Notes under the pieces: model-generated
Told to the model about the DNA's origin: nothing
The model's input: the letters and a program-made list of their open reading frames with translations, nothing else
The model's database searches: none
Position numbers and translations under genes: made by a program
DNA from: Setoptus koraiensis
Taxonomy: Eukaryota > Arthropoda
Direction: 5' to 3'
DNA: 64,000 bases
Assembly (NCBI GenBank): GCA_048013815.1
Contig: CM106585.1
Location: 15,872,001 to 15,936,000, forward strand
Shown here: in pieces, positions 47,359-57,112 of the stretch
How the letters are laid out: each line of letters starts with the position of its first letter
Position numbering within the stretch: the first letter of the stretch is position 1

Positions 47359-49104
47359 AGAGAAAGAAAAAATCTTTATGATAAGAATCTCATATTGAGG
47401 TTCTTCTGAAGATGATGGCATCATCAATCTACGTTTATACCATTTGAAAACAGTAAACCAATAAATTAACAATTATTTAACAAATCATGTCAACCTGACG
47501 TGATAAGAAGTTGTTGGTGAGCGTAACAATCATCTTTTTGCTTCGCGATCACATGATGATCTTTGTGGACGGGCGGCATCAGAAATCGGACGTCAGTGAG
47601 GGAGTTGTCGTTTGAATTTCGATATCTCCGGGACTGTTGACTTTATTTACATTCGTTGTTTCGGCTCAGGACTGAACACTGAAGTCTATCACACAATATA
47701 GCCTCTATGTGAGTTAAATGCCTCATAATAATCTGATAGTGTAAAATGTTCCAGGCGGACAAGTTGGTAGATTTGGGGTTCGGTGGGTGGTAAACTGTTA
47801 CCACTGAGTTGATTCAATGAAGGGGCTGAAATATTATCATCAAGATCATCTGGCCGAACGTTGTGAAGATGATATTCGGTGTCAAATTGATCGCTGTGGC
47901 ACTGAAAACGACAAATGAACTTGGAATGAGATTCGCACTCCTGGCGCTATTGTAGTTGATGCTGGAGCTAAAAAGAATACACCAAATCAAGTGCGAGCCC
48001 TACAAGATAACAGGCAATTTCAATCAGTCGAGCAGTCGGTATAATATGGACTGGTCGACATCTTATCATGGGCAATGTCCTGGTCAAGTTGGGAGATTCG
48101 CAATCGAAACACTTGCCGGGTTGCCTCTGATCAATTAGTCACATGTTGACATTTGTCGATGCCGAGCTAGAAATTCTTTCAACCTCGTGATGATCGCACA
48201 GGCACACGTGAGTTTTTATGTGGTTACCGGAGACAAAGCTCAGTACGCAAACTATTGAGCAGATTAATAAGTAGGGGTTGAATTTTTCCAGTTGAAACTC
48301 ACACACAACAGCGTCACCTTGTCATTTATGGCTGACCCAAATCTACACTGTGGCCAGTATTACAAGCCACAGTAAACAAATTCATTGCTTTGCATGGCAA
48401 AAGCACCAATGAATCTGGTTTTGTTGGCCGTTAGCTTGCCAAGCCAACTGACTGACTGACTGACTGACAGACTAGCCGGCTAGCTGGCTGACTGACTGAC
48501 TGAGTTACGCATCTCGTCTCGTTATGCCTCCTGTCCCTCCCCTGATGACTACTGCTAACAGGTGAAAAGGGTCTCAGTCGTGTTTGTGATTAAATGTTGA
48601 ATCGAAACAACTACTGCCTACCCAACCAACAGGCCAATTCTAATCAACAACCACAGCAACAACTTGCGCTTCTTGACTAGAAATGGCGCTGGCAAGCGAG
48701 TTGGCACCCACGCACTCTGTTACAATCAGCTCGATTTGTTTGTTTGTCTTCTTACCGTTCGCTTTCTCTCATTTTATTTTATTTTATTTTATTCCCACTA
48801 CATGTTTTGGCTAGGTGCCACTTTGAGCACCGATGGCTGTGGGCTGAAGGCTGTAGTCAAATGAAAGTTGTGAGTATGCCCAAAATGATCACTTGTCGGT
48901 GGCAGTTGTTTGTTGGCGATTCTTAGCAAACATTTATCGCGCTCGACACACAAATACGCAAACAATTCAAGTGAAAACTTTTCAATATTATCACGAACAA
49001 TATCACACTAATATTAAGTTATTGCAATAACGGCAAACATTAGCAAAGAAAGAAAGAAAGAAAGAAATGCAAGAGCCCCAATATTATATGTGAGCGTCGC
49101 CGAG
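47359..49104. other. Intergenic stretch before the GT31 gene
   Basis: AATAAA-like ATAAATTAAC follows the CRMP stop near 47460. CTGA microsatellite blocks flank GCTAGCCGGCTAGC at about 48448-48503. A TTTTA run lies at about 48772-48794 and an AAAG run at about 49046-49066. No gene supported. Confidence 0.5.
48448..48503. repeat. CTGA microsatellites flanking a CTAGCCGGCTAG palindrome
   Basis: ACTGACTGACTGACTGACTG, then AGACTAGCCGGCTAGCTGG, then a second block of CTGACTGACTGA. The palindrome is CTAGCCGGCTAG. Confidence 0.85.
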
Positions 49105-50817
49105 ATGGACAGGTATTCATTTGGGGGCCTGTGGAGCAAGAGTAGGACACTGTTGGAGAGGAATATTCGCAAATTCGCAAAGCAAAAATGGACCTTTATT
49201 GGATTGCCCAGTCATGTTTGCCGACACACAAATATTAATCAACAATGCAACAACACATCGGCCTCAAAATGTTGCTGTGAGATGGGCCCCAGGGCACGTG
49301 CTGCCATGGCCGCAAATTCAACGTTTTGTTGGTCCAAAGTCACGTTGGCATTCGCGTCACTCAAATTGTCGGGCCTGCCGCCGATTGTCATCACAATCCT
49401 TTTGGCAACAGCAATATTTGCCAGCATGCTAGTCACATCAAGCATCGTCTTTTTCTTCTGTCCAACTTTTTCTAGTTCATGTTTATTTTATCGTTATATG
49501 AGCTTGTATATCACCAATACAGTTACGTCATCGAGTCAACATGACATGCACTACAACAATGACAAACTCTATATAACGAAATTGTTGACCTCGAAACAAC
49601 AACTTTATCTCATTGAAAATAACAACATGTGCCGCCATACTGGACAAAACAAGGATCACGTTATATTGGTCACTTCGGAGGCTCACCATTTTCATCATAG
49701 GTCACTTATAAGAAAAAATAAACCAGCCAATGCCATTATGGTGTTCATGTTGAGCAGGCCAATAGTGTCGCCGTCGTCATCGGCCGATGGATTCATCGAA
49801 ACGACAGATAGCGCACAATCTATGATTGACCAAGAGTCCATTACAAACGGCGATATAGTTCAATTCAACTTTAACGATACTTACCACAATCTAGTCTACA
49901 AAAACTTGGGTGCATTAGTCTGGTTCAATGATCACTGTGTGCCACTAAAATCAAACTCTCCCAATGCAACCATTTCACTAGACACTAACACACGACAAAA
50001 TAACATAGATTATGTCGTCAAAATGGACGATGATCTATTTGTAGACTTTGAACAGCTATCGAGATATGTCGCAAAAAAATACAATGCATTGCCCACAACA
50101 GACGTGCCAAGCCAAGCCATTGAATCGACCCACCGACAGTCTGACACCAATGTGAAAAATAAATACTTCATAGCTTGCAAGGCCCTACATAACAGAGTCA
50201 TACGTGACAAGCGAAGTAAATGGTATGTTCCGAAAAGTCTCTATCGGCATGATTACTATCCGAAATACTGCTCCGGCTGGCTTTATATAATGAATCCGAG
50301 TACCATCAAAGAGCTATTGCACAAACTACCTGAGTCGCTGCCAACATTCTGGATAGATGATGTCTATATCACCGGAATGCTCAGGGAGAATGTTGTAACG
50401 GCCTCCGGAGAGAGTATTGTATTAGATGATATAGTTGATATCTTTGAAAATGATCTCTACATAACGCAGCAATGGATCAATTCGATCACTCTAGAATACG
50501 TTCCTACAAGCTACATTTCGGACATTAAGCATCGTCAAAGGCAGGATGGTGACGCTAGAAATAATAAAAGTCATCACAAAGACCAGAATGATATACTTGG
50601 ATCGCAAAAAGAATCGACTCTGACATTTCCACGGCCACAATTCATCGTTTGCAGTTTGGATGGCAATTTCGAAGTTATGAAGATACTCTACGACTCGCAT
50701 TATGACTGCAAAAACAACAGACTCAAGTGTATTAGGCCAAGAAAATTGTTCACTGGAAAGGAGAGATTTATCAAGCCTAAGCGCAGAAGTGGGATCCTAA
50801 GAGAAATAAAGTTTTGA
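49105..50817 (+). CDS. GT31-family beta-1,3-glycosyltransferase, type II membrane protein, intronless
   Basis: The frame is open from before 49090, but the first ATG is at 49105, giving 570 residues. A signal-anchor lies at about 92-119 (IVITILLATAIFASMLVTSS), after an unusually long cytoplasmic region; Met60 is an alternative start with a more usual short tail. The lumenal part carries GT31 marks in order: VILVTSEAHHFHHRSLIRKN (like the family's S....R..IR.TW), YVVKMDDDLFVDF (metal/UDP-binding DDD at 308-310), YPKYCSGWLYIMN and WIDDVYITGM (418-420; the family usually has EDV). Such enzymes add Gal, GlcNAc or GalNAc in beta-1,3 linkage in the Golgi. Donor and acceptor cannot be read from the sequence. 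The basic C-terminus (KERFIKPKRRSGI) is unusual. Confidence 0.85.
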   Translation: MDRYSFGGLWSKSRTLLERNIRKFAKQKWTFIGLPSHVCRHTNINQQCNNTSASKCCCEMGPRARAAMAANSTFCWSKVTLAFASLKLSGLPPIVITILLATAIFASMLVTSSIVFFFCPTFSSSCLFYRYMSLYITNTVTSSSQHDMHYNNDKLYITKLLTSKQQLYLIENNNMCRHTGQNKDHVILVTSEAHHFHHRSLIRKNKPANAIMVFMLSRPIVSPSSSADGFIETTDSAQSMIDQESITNGDIVQFNFNDTYHNLVYKNLGALVWFNDHCVPLKSNSPNATISLDTNTRQNNIDYVVKMDDDLFVDFEQLSRYVAKKYNALPTTDVPSQAIESTHRQSDTNVKNKYFIACKALHNRVIRDKRSKWYVPKSLYRHDYYPKYCSGWLYIMNPSTIKELLHKLPESLPTFWIDDVYITGMLRENVVTASGESIVLDDIVDIFENDLYITQQWINSITLEYVPTSYISDIKHRQRQDGDARNNKSHHKDQNDILGSQKESTLTFPRPQFIVCSLDGNFEVMKILYDSHYDCKNNRLKCIRPRKLFTGKERFIKPKRRSGILREIKF

Positions 50818-51054
50818 TGCTTGCGCTAAAATGATTGCCACGACATGGTATTGTGTTTGCTTGCTTGCTTGTTTGATTGTAATGCTGTATCGTAATTGAA
50901 TTGTTGAGAATTCAAAATTTAATTTATTCTGGTGGGGCAACTTTAACTCGGTAAAAAATCTTCTTTACTGTACATTACTATCATACACATTATTTACATA
51001 TTGATTACTTATTAACAAAACTAATAATGGTGATTCAGTAATTAATTTACATCA

Positions 51055-52671
51055 TCAAACCATATATGCGTCGCGCATATTGGCATATTTTACCATAGTC
51101 CGAGTATGATAGATGGGTCCATCAACAACATCATGGCAGGGTGATGTTCCCAAAAAGGAACTTATGTTTTCTTTGAAATAACTTTCAGAAGCTAGCTGTG
51201 GAGGGTTGGGGAATGGTTGGACACAACCACAACCACAGCTTTGAATGTGCATACTGTGATCGTGAGAGAGGGGCAGCAGTTGTTTAGCAGATGCTGGTGG
51301 TGTTGTTTCGTATTGAGGTGCAGTTGCTGTGATTGATTTATCGCCAGAATATTGTGCTGGTTTGCTGTTTTTTTGTCTGTTAAAGATGCATATAATGGTG
51401 AAAACGAATGCAAATCCCGAAAAAATCATCAGCACTAGTAATATTACAAGAAGTACGGTGTCGTGAAGCTGTGCTGGGCTGGACGGATTCAAACTAGAGG
51501 CGCTGATAACGGCGCTAACAGGCGGCTGAGCGGCCTTGTTTCTGCGAGCTGTTTGCTCTCTAAGTAGCTCGGTGAACGGAGGCTTTCCCCTGATTGTATG
51601 CTGGATTGGGCGATTTGATGCTGGCATGGGCGTCGTGATGTCTTGTTCATCGTAGGCTTGCGTTGCGAATTTGTTGGCAATGGAAACCTCATAGGATAGG
51701 TTTTTCATCATTGCTTGATAGGTACGTGTAGAGAACTTGGCCAATAGAGGGTCGGGCTTGAGTTCGCCATCAGTCTGGGTAGTTGCCGAAAAATTCGTGT
51801 TGTCTATCGCATTTTGTGGAGGCATGTCTTGTACATCATCCTCTGAAATGGTTGGTTCCTCGGGTGCGTCATCAGTGGTGTCGTCCAACTGGGGCTGTAC
51901 GGTGGTGATCGGTTGTTGATTGCTTGAATCAGCGCTGGCTTGCGTTATTGGGCCACTGTTAGATTGTGTGATGCCAGCTATATAAGCGACAGGGTCTGTG
52001 ACGGGCCTGGCATAGTACTGAGGCTCTTTTTGCCCTGTTTCGATGAGCTCGAATGGGGGCACATAAGGTACTGTGTGATTGACGAATTCCCTGGTGATAA
52101 ATTCCATTTTTTTCTTGATGAATGGATTGGTCTTGTTGAGGCATCTGTAGGCGATTTCAGCGGCTCTGTCATAGTTGAGACATTCAGTGGGTGACAACTT
52201 GAGGGCCTTGTTGTGCAGGTGGAAAGTGCATTGTTGTTGAAATTGGCATTTGTAAATTAGATGAGTTCTAAATTTTGAGTCTGCGGTGGCTGCATCACAA
52301 TATGTTTTGTTGGCCTCTGTCATTGGTTTGTCGTTGTGGCCGCAATGTGCTCGCAACTGGGGCACATTTTGTCTGGCATATGAACTAATAATAATATCGA
52401 TGACCTGCTCGTGCTGGCAGGTGATGTTTTGTTTGGTGTTGTAGCACTGAGTTATTTGGCTAACGGTGTTTGTTTTGTCGCTGTTGCTTGGGGTGCTTGT
52501 GTGTTTATCTGTTTGTTTGTCTGAGGGCATTGTGTTGTTGTGGGTGTCGGCGCTTACGGCGAGCGGTTGCATTTGGGTGATGGTTTGCGTTAGTAGAATG
52601 GACACAACGACGCCCATCAGACTTGCTGTGGGCCTGGCGGCGAGCCGGGGGCTGAAATTGAGGCAATCCAT
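51055..52671 (-). CDS. Single-pass membrane protein with one SUEL-type lectin domain, intronless
   Basis: The first ATG in this long minus-strand frame is at 52671 (MDCLNFSPRL), giving 538 residues. A signal sequence lies at about 15-41 (SLMGVVVSILL). A domain with eight cysteines spans about 76-177 (QCYNTKQNITC ... IYKCQFQQQC ... AYRCLNK), fitting the galactose-binding SUEL/rhamnose-binding lectin fold of latrophilins and EVA-1. A Gln/Thr/Pro-rich stalk follows, then one membrane span (about 405-429, VLLVILLVLMIFSGFAFVFT) and an approximately 110-residue tail with His/Pro/Cys-rich sequence and YHTRTMVKYANMRDAYMV at its end. Architecture resembles a one-lectin EVA-1-like receptor, but the EVA-1 juxtamembrane domain is not evident. 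Confidence 0.75.
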   Translation of the reverse strand: MDCLNFSPRLAARPTASLMGVVVSILLTQTITQMQPLAVSADTHNNTMPSDKQTDKHTSTPSNSDKTNTVSQITQCYNTKQNITCQHEQVIDIIISSYARQNVPQLRAHCGHNDKPMTEANKTYCDAATADSKFRTHLIYKCQFQQQCTFHLHNKALKLSPTECLNYDRAAEIAYRCLNKTNPFIKKKMEFITREFVNHTVPYVPPFELIETGQKEPQYYARPVTDPVAYIAGITQSNSGPITQASADSSNQQPITTVQPQLDDTTDDAPEEPTISEDDVQDMPPQNAIDNTNFSATTQTDGELKPDPLLAKFSTRTYQAMMKNLSYEVSIANKFATQAYDEQDITTPMPASNRPIQHTIRGKPPFTELLREQTARRNKAAQPPVSAVISASSLNPSSPAQLHDTVLLVILLVLMIFSGFAFVFTIICIFNRQKNSKPAQYSGDKSITATAPQYETTPPASAKQLLPLSHDHSMHIQSCGCGCVQPFPNPPQLASESYFKENISSFLGTSPCHDVVDGPIYHTRTMVKYANMRDAYMV

Positions 52672-53155
52672 TTTGTCCGTTGTGTTGTTTGTTGTGTTCG
52701 CTTGATTGACGCTGGTTCGACTGTCAATTTGAGCACGCACTTTGCACCGCTGAGTGTGATCGATGAATGTTGGTCTTGGCGAACGATTGAGGGGGCGGCC
52801 TATGTGCTAATTAAATAGAGGCGACGGCTAAATAAATAGAAGCGACGGGTTAATTAAAATGGAAACGACGGTTAATTAAAAATGGTCGTGATTGGCCGAG
52901 CGCTTGCGTTGCACTGCCACGCAATTCGGTGTGCTGGCCGCTGCTGCTGCCGTTTGGCTAACGCTGGCTACTGTTGCCGCTTGGCTACTGTTGATGTTGG
53001 TTCGCTGGGGGGCGCACAACAAGTGAGGGGCGGGTTGGCGTGCGATGCGGAGCTGACGACGCCTGCAGGCAGAATGGAGCGCCTGGCAAATGTCGCCTGT
53101 TTATATTGTGTGTTGGATATTCACAGTTCGATACTCGGTGTTCGATATTCAATAT

Positions 53156-53195
53156 TCGACGCTCGACGTTCGACGCTCGACATTCGACATTCGAT
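53156..53195. repeat. 7-bp periodic TCGAC array
   Basis: TCGAC occurs at 53156, 53163, 53170, 53177 and 53184, then TCGAT at 53191, always 7 bp apart with two-base spacers (GC, GT, GC, AT, AT). Looser TTCGATA and ATATTCGA words precede it. Confidence 0.9.
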
Positions 53196-53357
53196 TGCGC
53201 CAACGTTCGATGGTCGTTGCAGCGAGTCGCCACTCGCAACGACATTCGCTGCAACGTGCGCGCCCGACCGTCTGTCTCTTGGTGCCAGACCGCTGGTGCC
53301 ATTGTCTGCACCACAGTGTCGCACAACACACACACACAGACTCTGCAACAGAGTCTT

Positions 53358-53391
53358 GTGCGCATTGTGCTGCAGACTGCACAATGCGCAC
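53358..53391. repeat. Inverted repeat, 13-bp perfect arms, 8-nt loop
   Basis: GTGCGCATTGTGC (53358-53370), loop TGCAGACT, exact reverse complement at 53379-53391. A second small stem (GACTCTG-CAA-CAGAGTC) lies immediately before it. Confidence 0.9.
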
Positions 53392-54061
53392 TCCAGTTGC
53401 ACTATATTATACAGTTTACACACACAATTTGTGTACAGTCTGTGTTCGCGATGGCGCGCCGAGCCATACGGAGCGGCATAAATAGAATCGAACCTAATCC
53501 CGTCTCAAGCCGCCGCAACCGCTGCACACGACACGCCGCAATTGGCCATGTCGCCGGCGCAAGTCCCGCCTCTGCGCATAAAACGGCCCATGTGCCCGGG
53601 CAACATGTGCGCGCCGACGCCACGCTCTCGCTTAACATTTGCGAGTCGCAAGTGTACCCACAAGTCGCCAGCCGCTACAGGCGGGGTTCGCAAGCCCTCT
53701 GGTCGCGCAGTGATTGGCCCGAGAGCTGTTTTGGCAAAACGACGACGATAAACAACAACAACAACGACAGCAACAACAACAACGACAACAACAGTGTTGC
53801 TGCGAGTCGCGGCGACGGCCGACGAGACCAACTGACATACGCACCGTGGGCCAGCCAGCCCACGAGGGACCGCGGCGTCTCGAATGGCCGCCACTTTGGC
53901 CGCTGGTCGTTAATTGTTGCTCGAACATAGCGGCGATTCGCTGCCGATCCACTAAAGCAACCGCTCCAATCTGACCGCTCATCACGGCTCATTATCGCAT
54001 GTTGTTGCTGAGAAACGGCGCTTTTGCCGGGCTCGCCCCATGGGCGGCCAGCCAACCTATG

Positions 54062-54087
54062 ACAGTGATAGCCGGCACTATCACTGT
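54062..54087. repeat. Inverted repeat, 10-bp perfect arms
   Basis: ACAGTGATAG (54062-54071), CCGGCA, CTATCACTGT (54078-54087). GTGATAGTATCAC follows as another short palindrome. Confidence 0.85.
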
Positions 54088-56983
54088 GATAGTATCACAC
54101 ACGGCAGCGCCAGTTTGCCGAGACAGCGGACATTGTGTTAGTTTCGCAGTTGATCAATCATTCACTGGCGACGTCCGCAAATGACCGACACCGGCCTCGC
54201 CAAAGCAGATGAGCCACTGGTTTGGACAGTCTAAATTAGACCGGCTGCTGTGGGTTTAACTGATGCGCGCGGGCCACAACGAACCTCTTTTGCTTGGCGA
54301 GCCTCTTTCGTTTTTGTTTTTGTTCGGGTTGCGGTTGATTGGCGACCCGAACATCGACCATTCTCACTGAGGCGCACGGTCGAGCCGGCCGACCGGCCCA
54401 ATGGCACGGAACGACGACGAGGACCGCACTGCGGCTCGCCGGTGTCGGGCATCACCGTGAGCGGTGACAGAAGCACTACGTACTATGTATCATGTGTCGT
54501 CTTTATTATGCATATCATATACAGCGAGCTTGGCACGCTGGCTCAGGCAGTTCGCCAACTCACATACGGCATGACACAGAACAAACAGGAAGCAGGGACC
54601 TATTTTTGACGACTAAACAGATCATCATCTTGTTCAGCTAATCCGTGTATCATGTATACAACATCTGAAATCTTATCTTGGGCTCACACACACACACAAT
54701 ATATAGATACATCTTCTTTTCTAGATGGATATCTAGCGAACAAGATAGTCATAAGCGCTGAGATCGACGCAAGAGATCGCAGGATTGAGTCTAGCCGTTT
54801 GGCTGGCGTTGCCGCTTGACATTTGACATGTTGGCCTTAGTGAGTTACTGTCATCAGATGGATGAGTATTTTGAGCATGACTCCAGTTGTGTCACTGCGG
54901 CTCCCTCGGCGCCAAACTGGCCACTATTTCAGCGAGGCTGATGCGCTGTTATCAACGCCGAACGTGTGTGTGTGTGTGTCACGGGCCCCAGCCGGGTATG
55001 TATCGAGCTGCCGTGGGGCCCGCAACAACAGAATTGAACGCAGCAACAACGTTATCTATGGCAAATGTACTCGTGAAACTTTTAGAGCAGAATGATCAAA
55101 GAATGTTATTACATAATGTTTGGCCCATGCGCCAGTAGATCAATCTCACTCCTTCGGCGCTTTGCTGATGCAAGCGCCCCCCACCCCCCCTCTCTGTGAG
55201 AGATAAATGGACTTTGTTTGCGCCTAGCACACGCAGCCAACAGTAATAGACGTCGTCGAGCCGAGTCGCTGTTGAACTGTCGACACCAATTCAAATAAAT
55301 CCATTGAGTCGGATTCACTATGTGTTCAACAAACATACACATTACAGGCGAGAGGGAGGGGTGCTCTCAATGAAATCATCGTGTCTGATAGATAGCTCAT
55401 GGATATGGATGTGCTATATGCAATTGCGAGCATGCACACATAATAGATGGCCATCACAGGCAATCGTCATCGCAATTGCGCCCCTCATGCCATATCCAAT
55501 GAGGGCCATCGCTTGCAATGACGAAGCGCCAATCGGAGAGGGTAGTAAAAGTTGTTTAGTAGCGAGTGGGGGGCGAGCAAGCCTCAAAACCATTGCATCA
55601 TTGACTTGATGGCTGGCCGGCCGGTCGGCTGGGGGCCACGCCTGTTTGGCTTCTGTTCTTGAGCGGGGCAGGGGATTTTCTCCAGGCAACTTCAAGAACA
55701 GAGAGTTGTGTAATAACACTAGACACGCTGGTGCATGGCAAAGACGGATAGACAGAGAGATAAAAAGCAAAAGGCATTATCTAGCCAGTATATCGAGTTC
55801 TTTCTTTGCCATTTAGTTTTACACTAGCAGCAGCGGCAGCTTACGTGAGGGCACGCAGTATAATGGTGCTGTTGTTCGGAGGCGATCAATCAGTTGGCCG
55901 GCCGATGATAATAGTCGGTGATTTCCAGTGAATCGCAGCCTTGAGGGCGACAACGAACACCCGGACTAGGTAATAGGTGGGTGGAATGGCTAGGTACGCG
56001 TGCAACTCATAATGGAGGTGAACACGATCATTTCTGGCCGCTGGATTGCTTATGTAACTCAAGTTATGTTGTTTGTGCGCCGCATTGGCTCACACAATAA
56101 CTTACACAAAATTGGACCGGACCGGCAATCGCAATTGGACTGGCCCGATCGAGCCACATGCAGTGGTACGTGCACCAAGCAGCACGTTCTTGTTAACAAG
56201 TGCACTGCTCAGCACGTGTTTTTGTTTTGCGCGATTCCTGTTCTCCTCACTCGATCTTGGGCCTGCTCGCCGGGCTCCCCCTGGCTATAGCGGCGATTCT
56301 GGCAGCAATTGTGTGATGGAAAATCAATTTTCGACAAATAAACAGATTAACACCATTATCGCTGGGCCTTTCACAACAAGCCAGCCGCTGCTGTCTTGTT
56401 GAATTGACGTGTCTGCTGGCTGAGTCACACTCACACAAACATTAATCTACACTTACTGGCACTGTTTTGGCAGCTTGTTTTGTTTCGTTTCGTTTCGTCT
56501 TGCTTTGTGTGCCTAGTTGGCGGTGCCCGCAAAACAATGGTACAACATTGGTGCAAGCTCGAGAGTTAAGTGTGAGAAAATTCAAACAAATTTACACGAC
56601 GAGAAGATGGGAAAATTATTGCAGCGCACCAAAGCCAATTTAAATATGCATATAACTGGGCCGGCCAGGGTTGAATCGCTTGATTGGTAACACTTGTTCT
56701 GGCCGAATGTATGTACATGTATTTATATTTAACAGTCGAGCGGCAACATTTCGGCAGCCATCCCATGCCGGCCGCTGGTGTGCCCATGCAGCAGCCATGT
56801 CAGACAGCAATAATAAAGCGGACATAAAAGTGAAAAAAGGCAACTCCAATTTGGCTGGTTCACACTAACAACAAGGAGCCTGCTCTACATGTGTTGGCCT
56901 TCTGTGGGCGCTCCACTTGTGTCGCCGGCTTGCCCCGGCCCAACAATAATAACAACAAAGTGTTGTTGGTGTTGCTGCTGTTG

Positions 56984-57112
56984 ATGTTGTTGTCGCTGCT
57001 GCGGTTGCTGCCGTTGTCGCTGCTGTTGATGCTGGCCGATGGTCAATCGGGCGCGCTGCAAGCCACTCTCACGAGGCCCATCAAGATGACCCGCGGCCAG
57101 AGTTACGTTTAA
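56984..57112 (+). CDS. Possible signal-peptide exon or micro-ORF (weak)
   Basis: ATG 56984 encodes MLLSLLRLLPLSLLLMLADG followed by QSGALQATLTRPIKMTRG and a stop at 57110-57112. The start is a convincing signal peptide, but CTG/TTG triplets in this repeat-prone DNA give Leu runs by chance. No strong splice donor is visible before the stop. It could be the first exon of an unseen gene. Confidence 0.2.
   Translation: MLLSLLRLLPLSLLLMLADGQSGALQATLTRPIKMTRGQSYV

Larger units (their letters stand above)
52672..56890. other. Gene desert, GC-rich 53-54.5 kb, with hairpins and TCGA array
   Basis: Starts as promoter side of the SUEL-lectin gene. GC-rich frames of 100-300 residues on both strands (53040-53930 for example) contain no recognisable domain and follow from composition. 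Other contents: imperfect repeats of TAAATAGA.GCGACGG (about 52812-52875), the TCGAC array, hairpins at 53358 and 54062, a CAACAACAACGAC run (about 53751-53794), and a wide inverted pair TCTGTTCTTGA/TCAAGAACAGA (near 55652 and 55692). Confidence 0.5.

Noticed and set aside
53040-53930. 296-residue plus-strand frame
   Set aside because: Runs through hairpins, the TCGAC array and a CAACAACAACGAC repeat. No domain; GC-rich desert.
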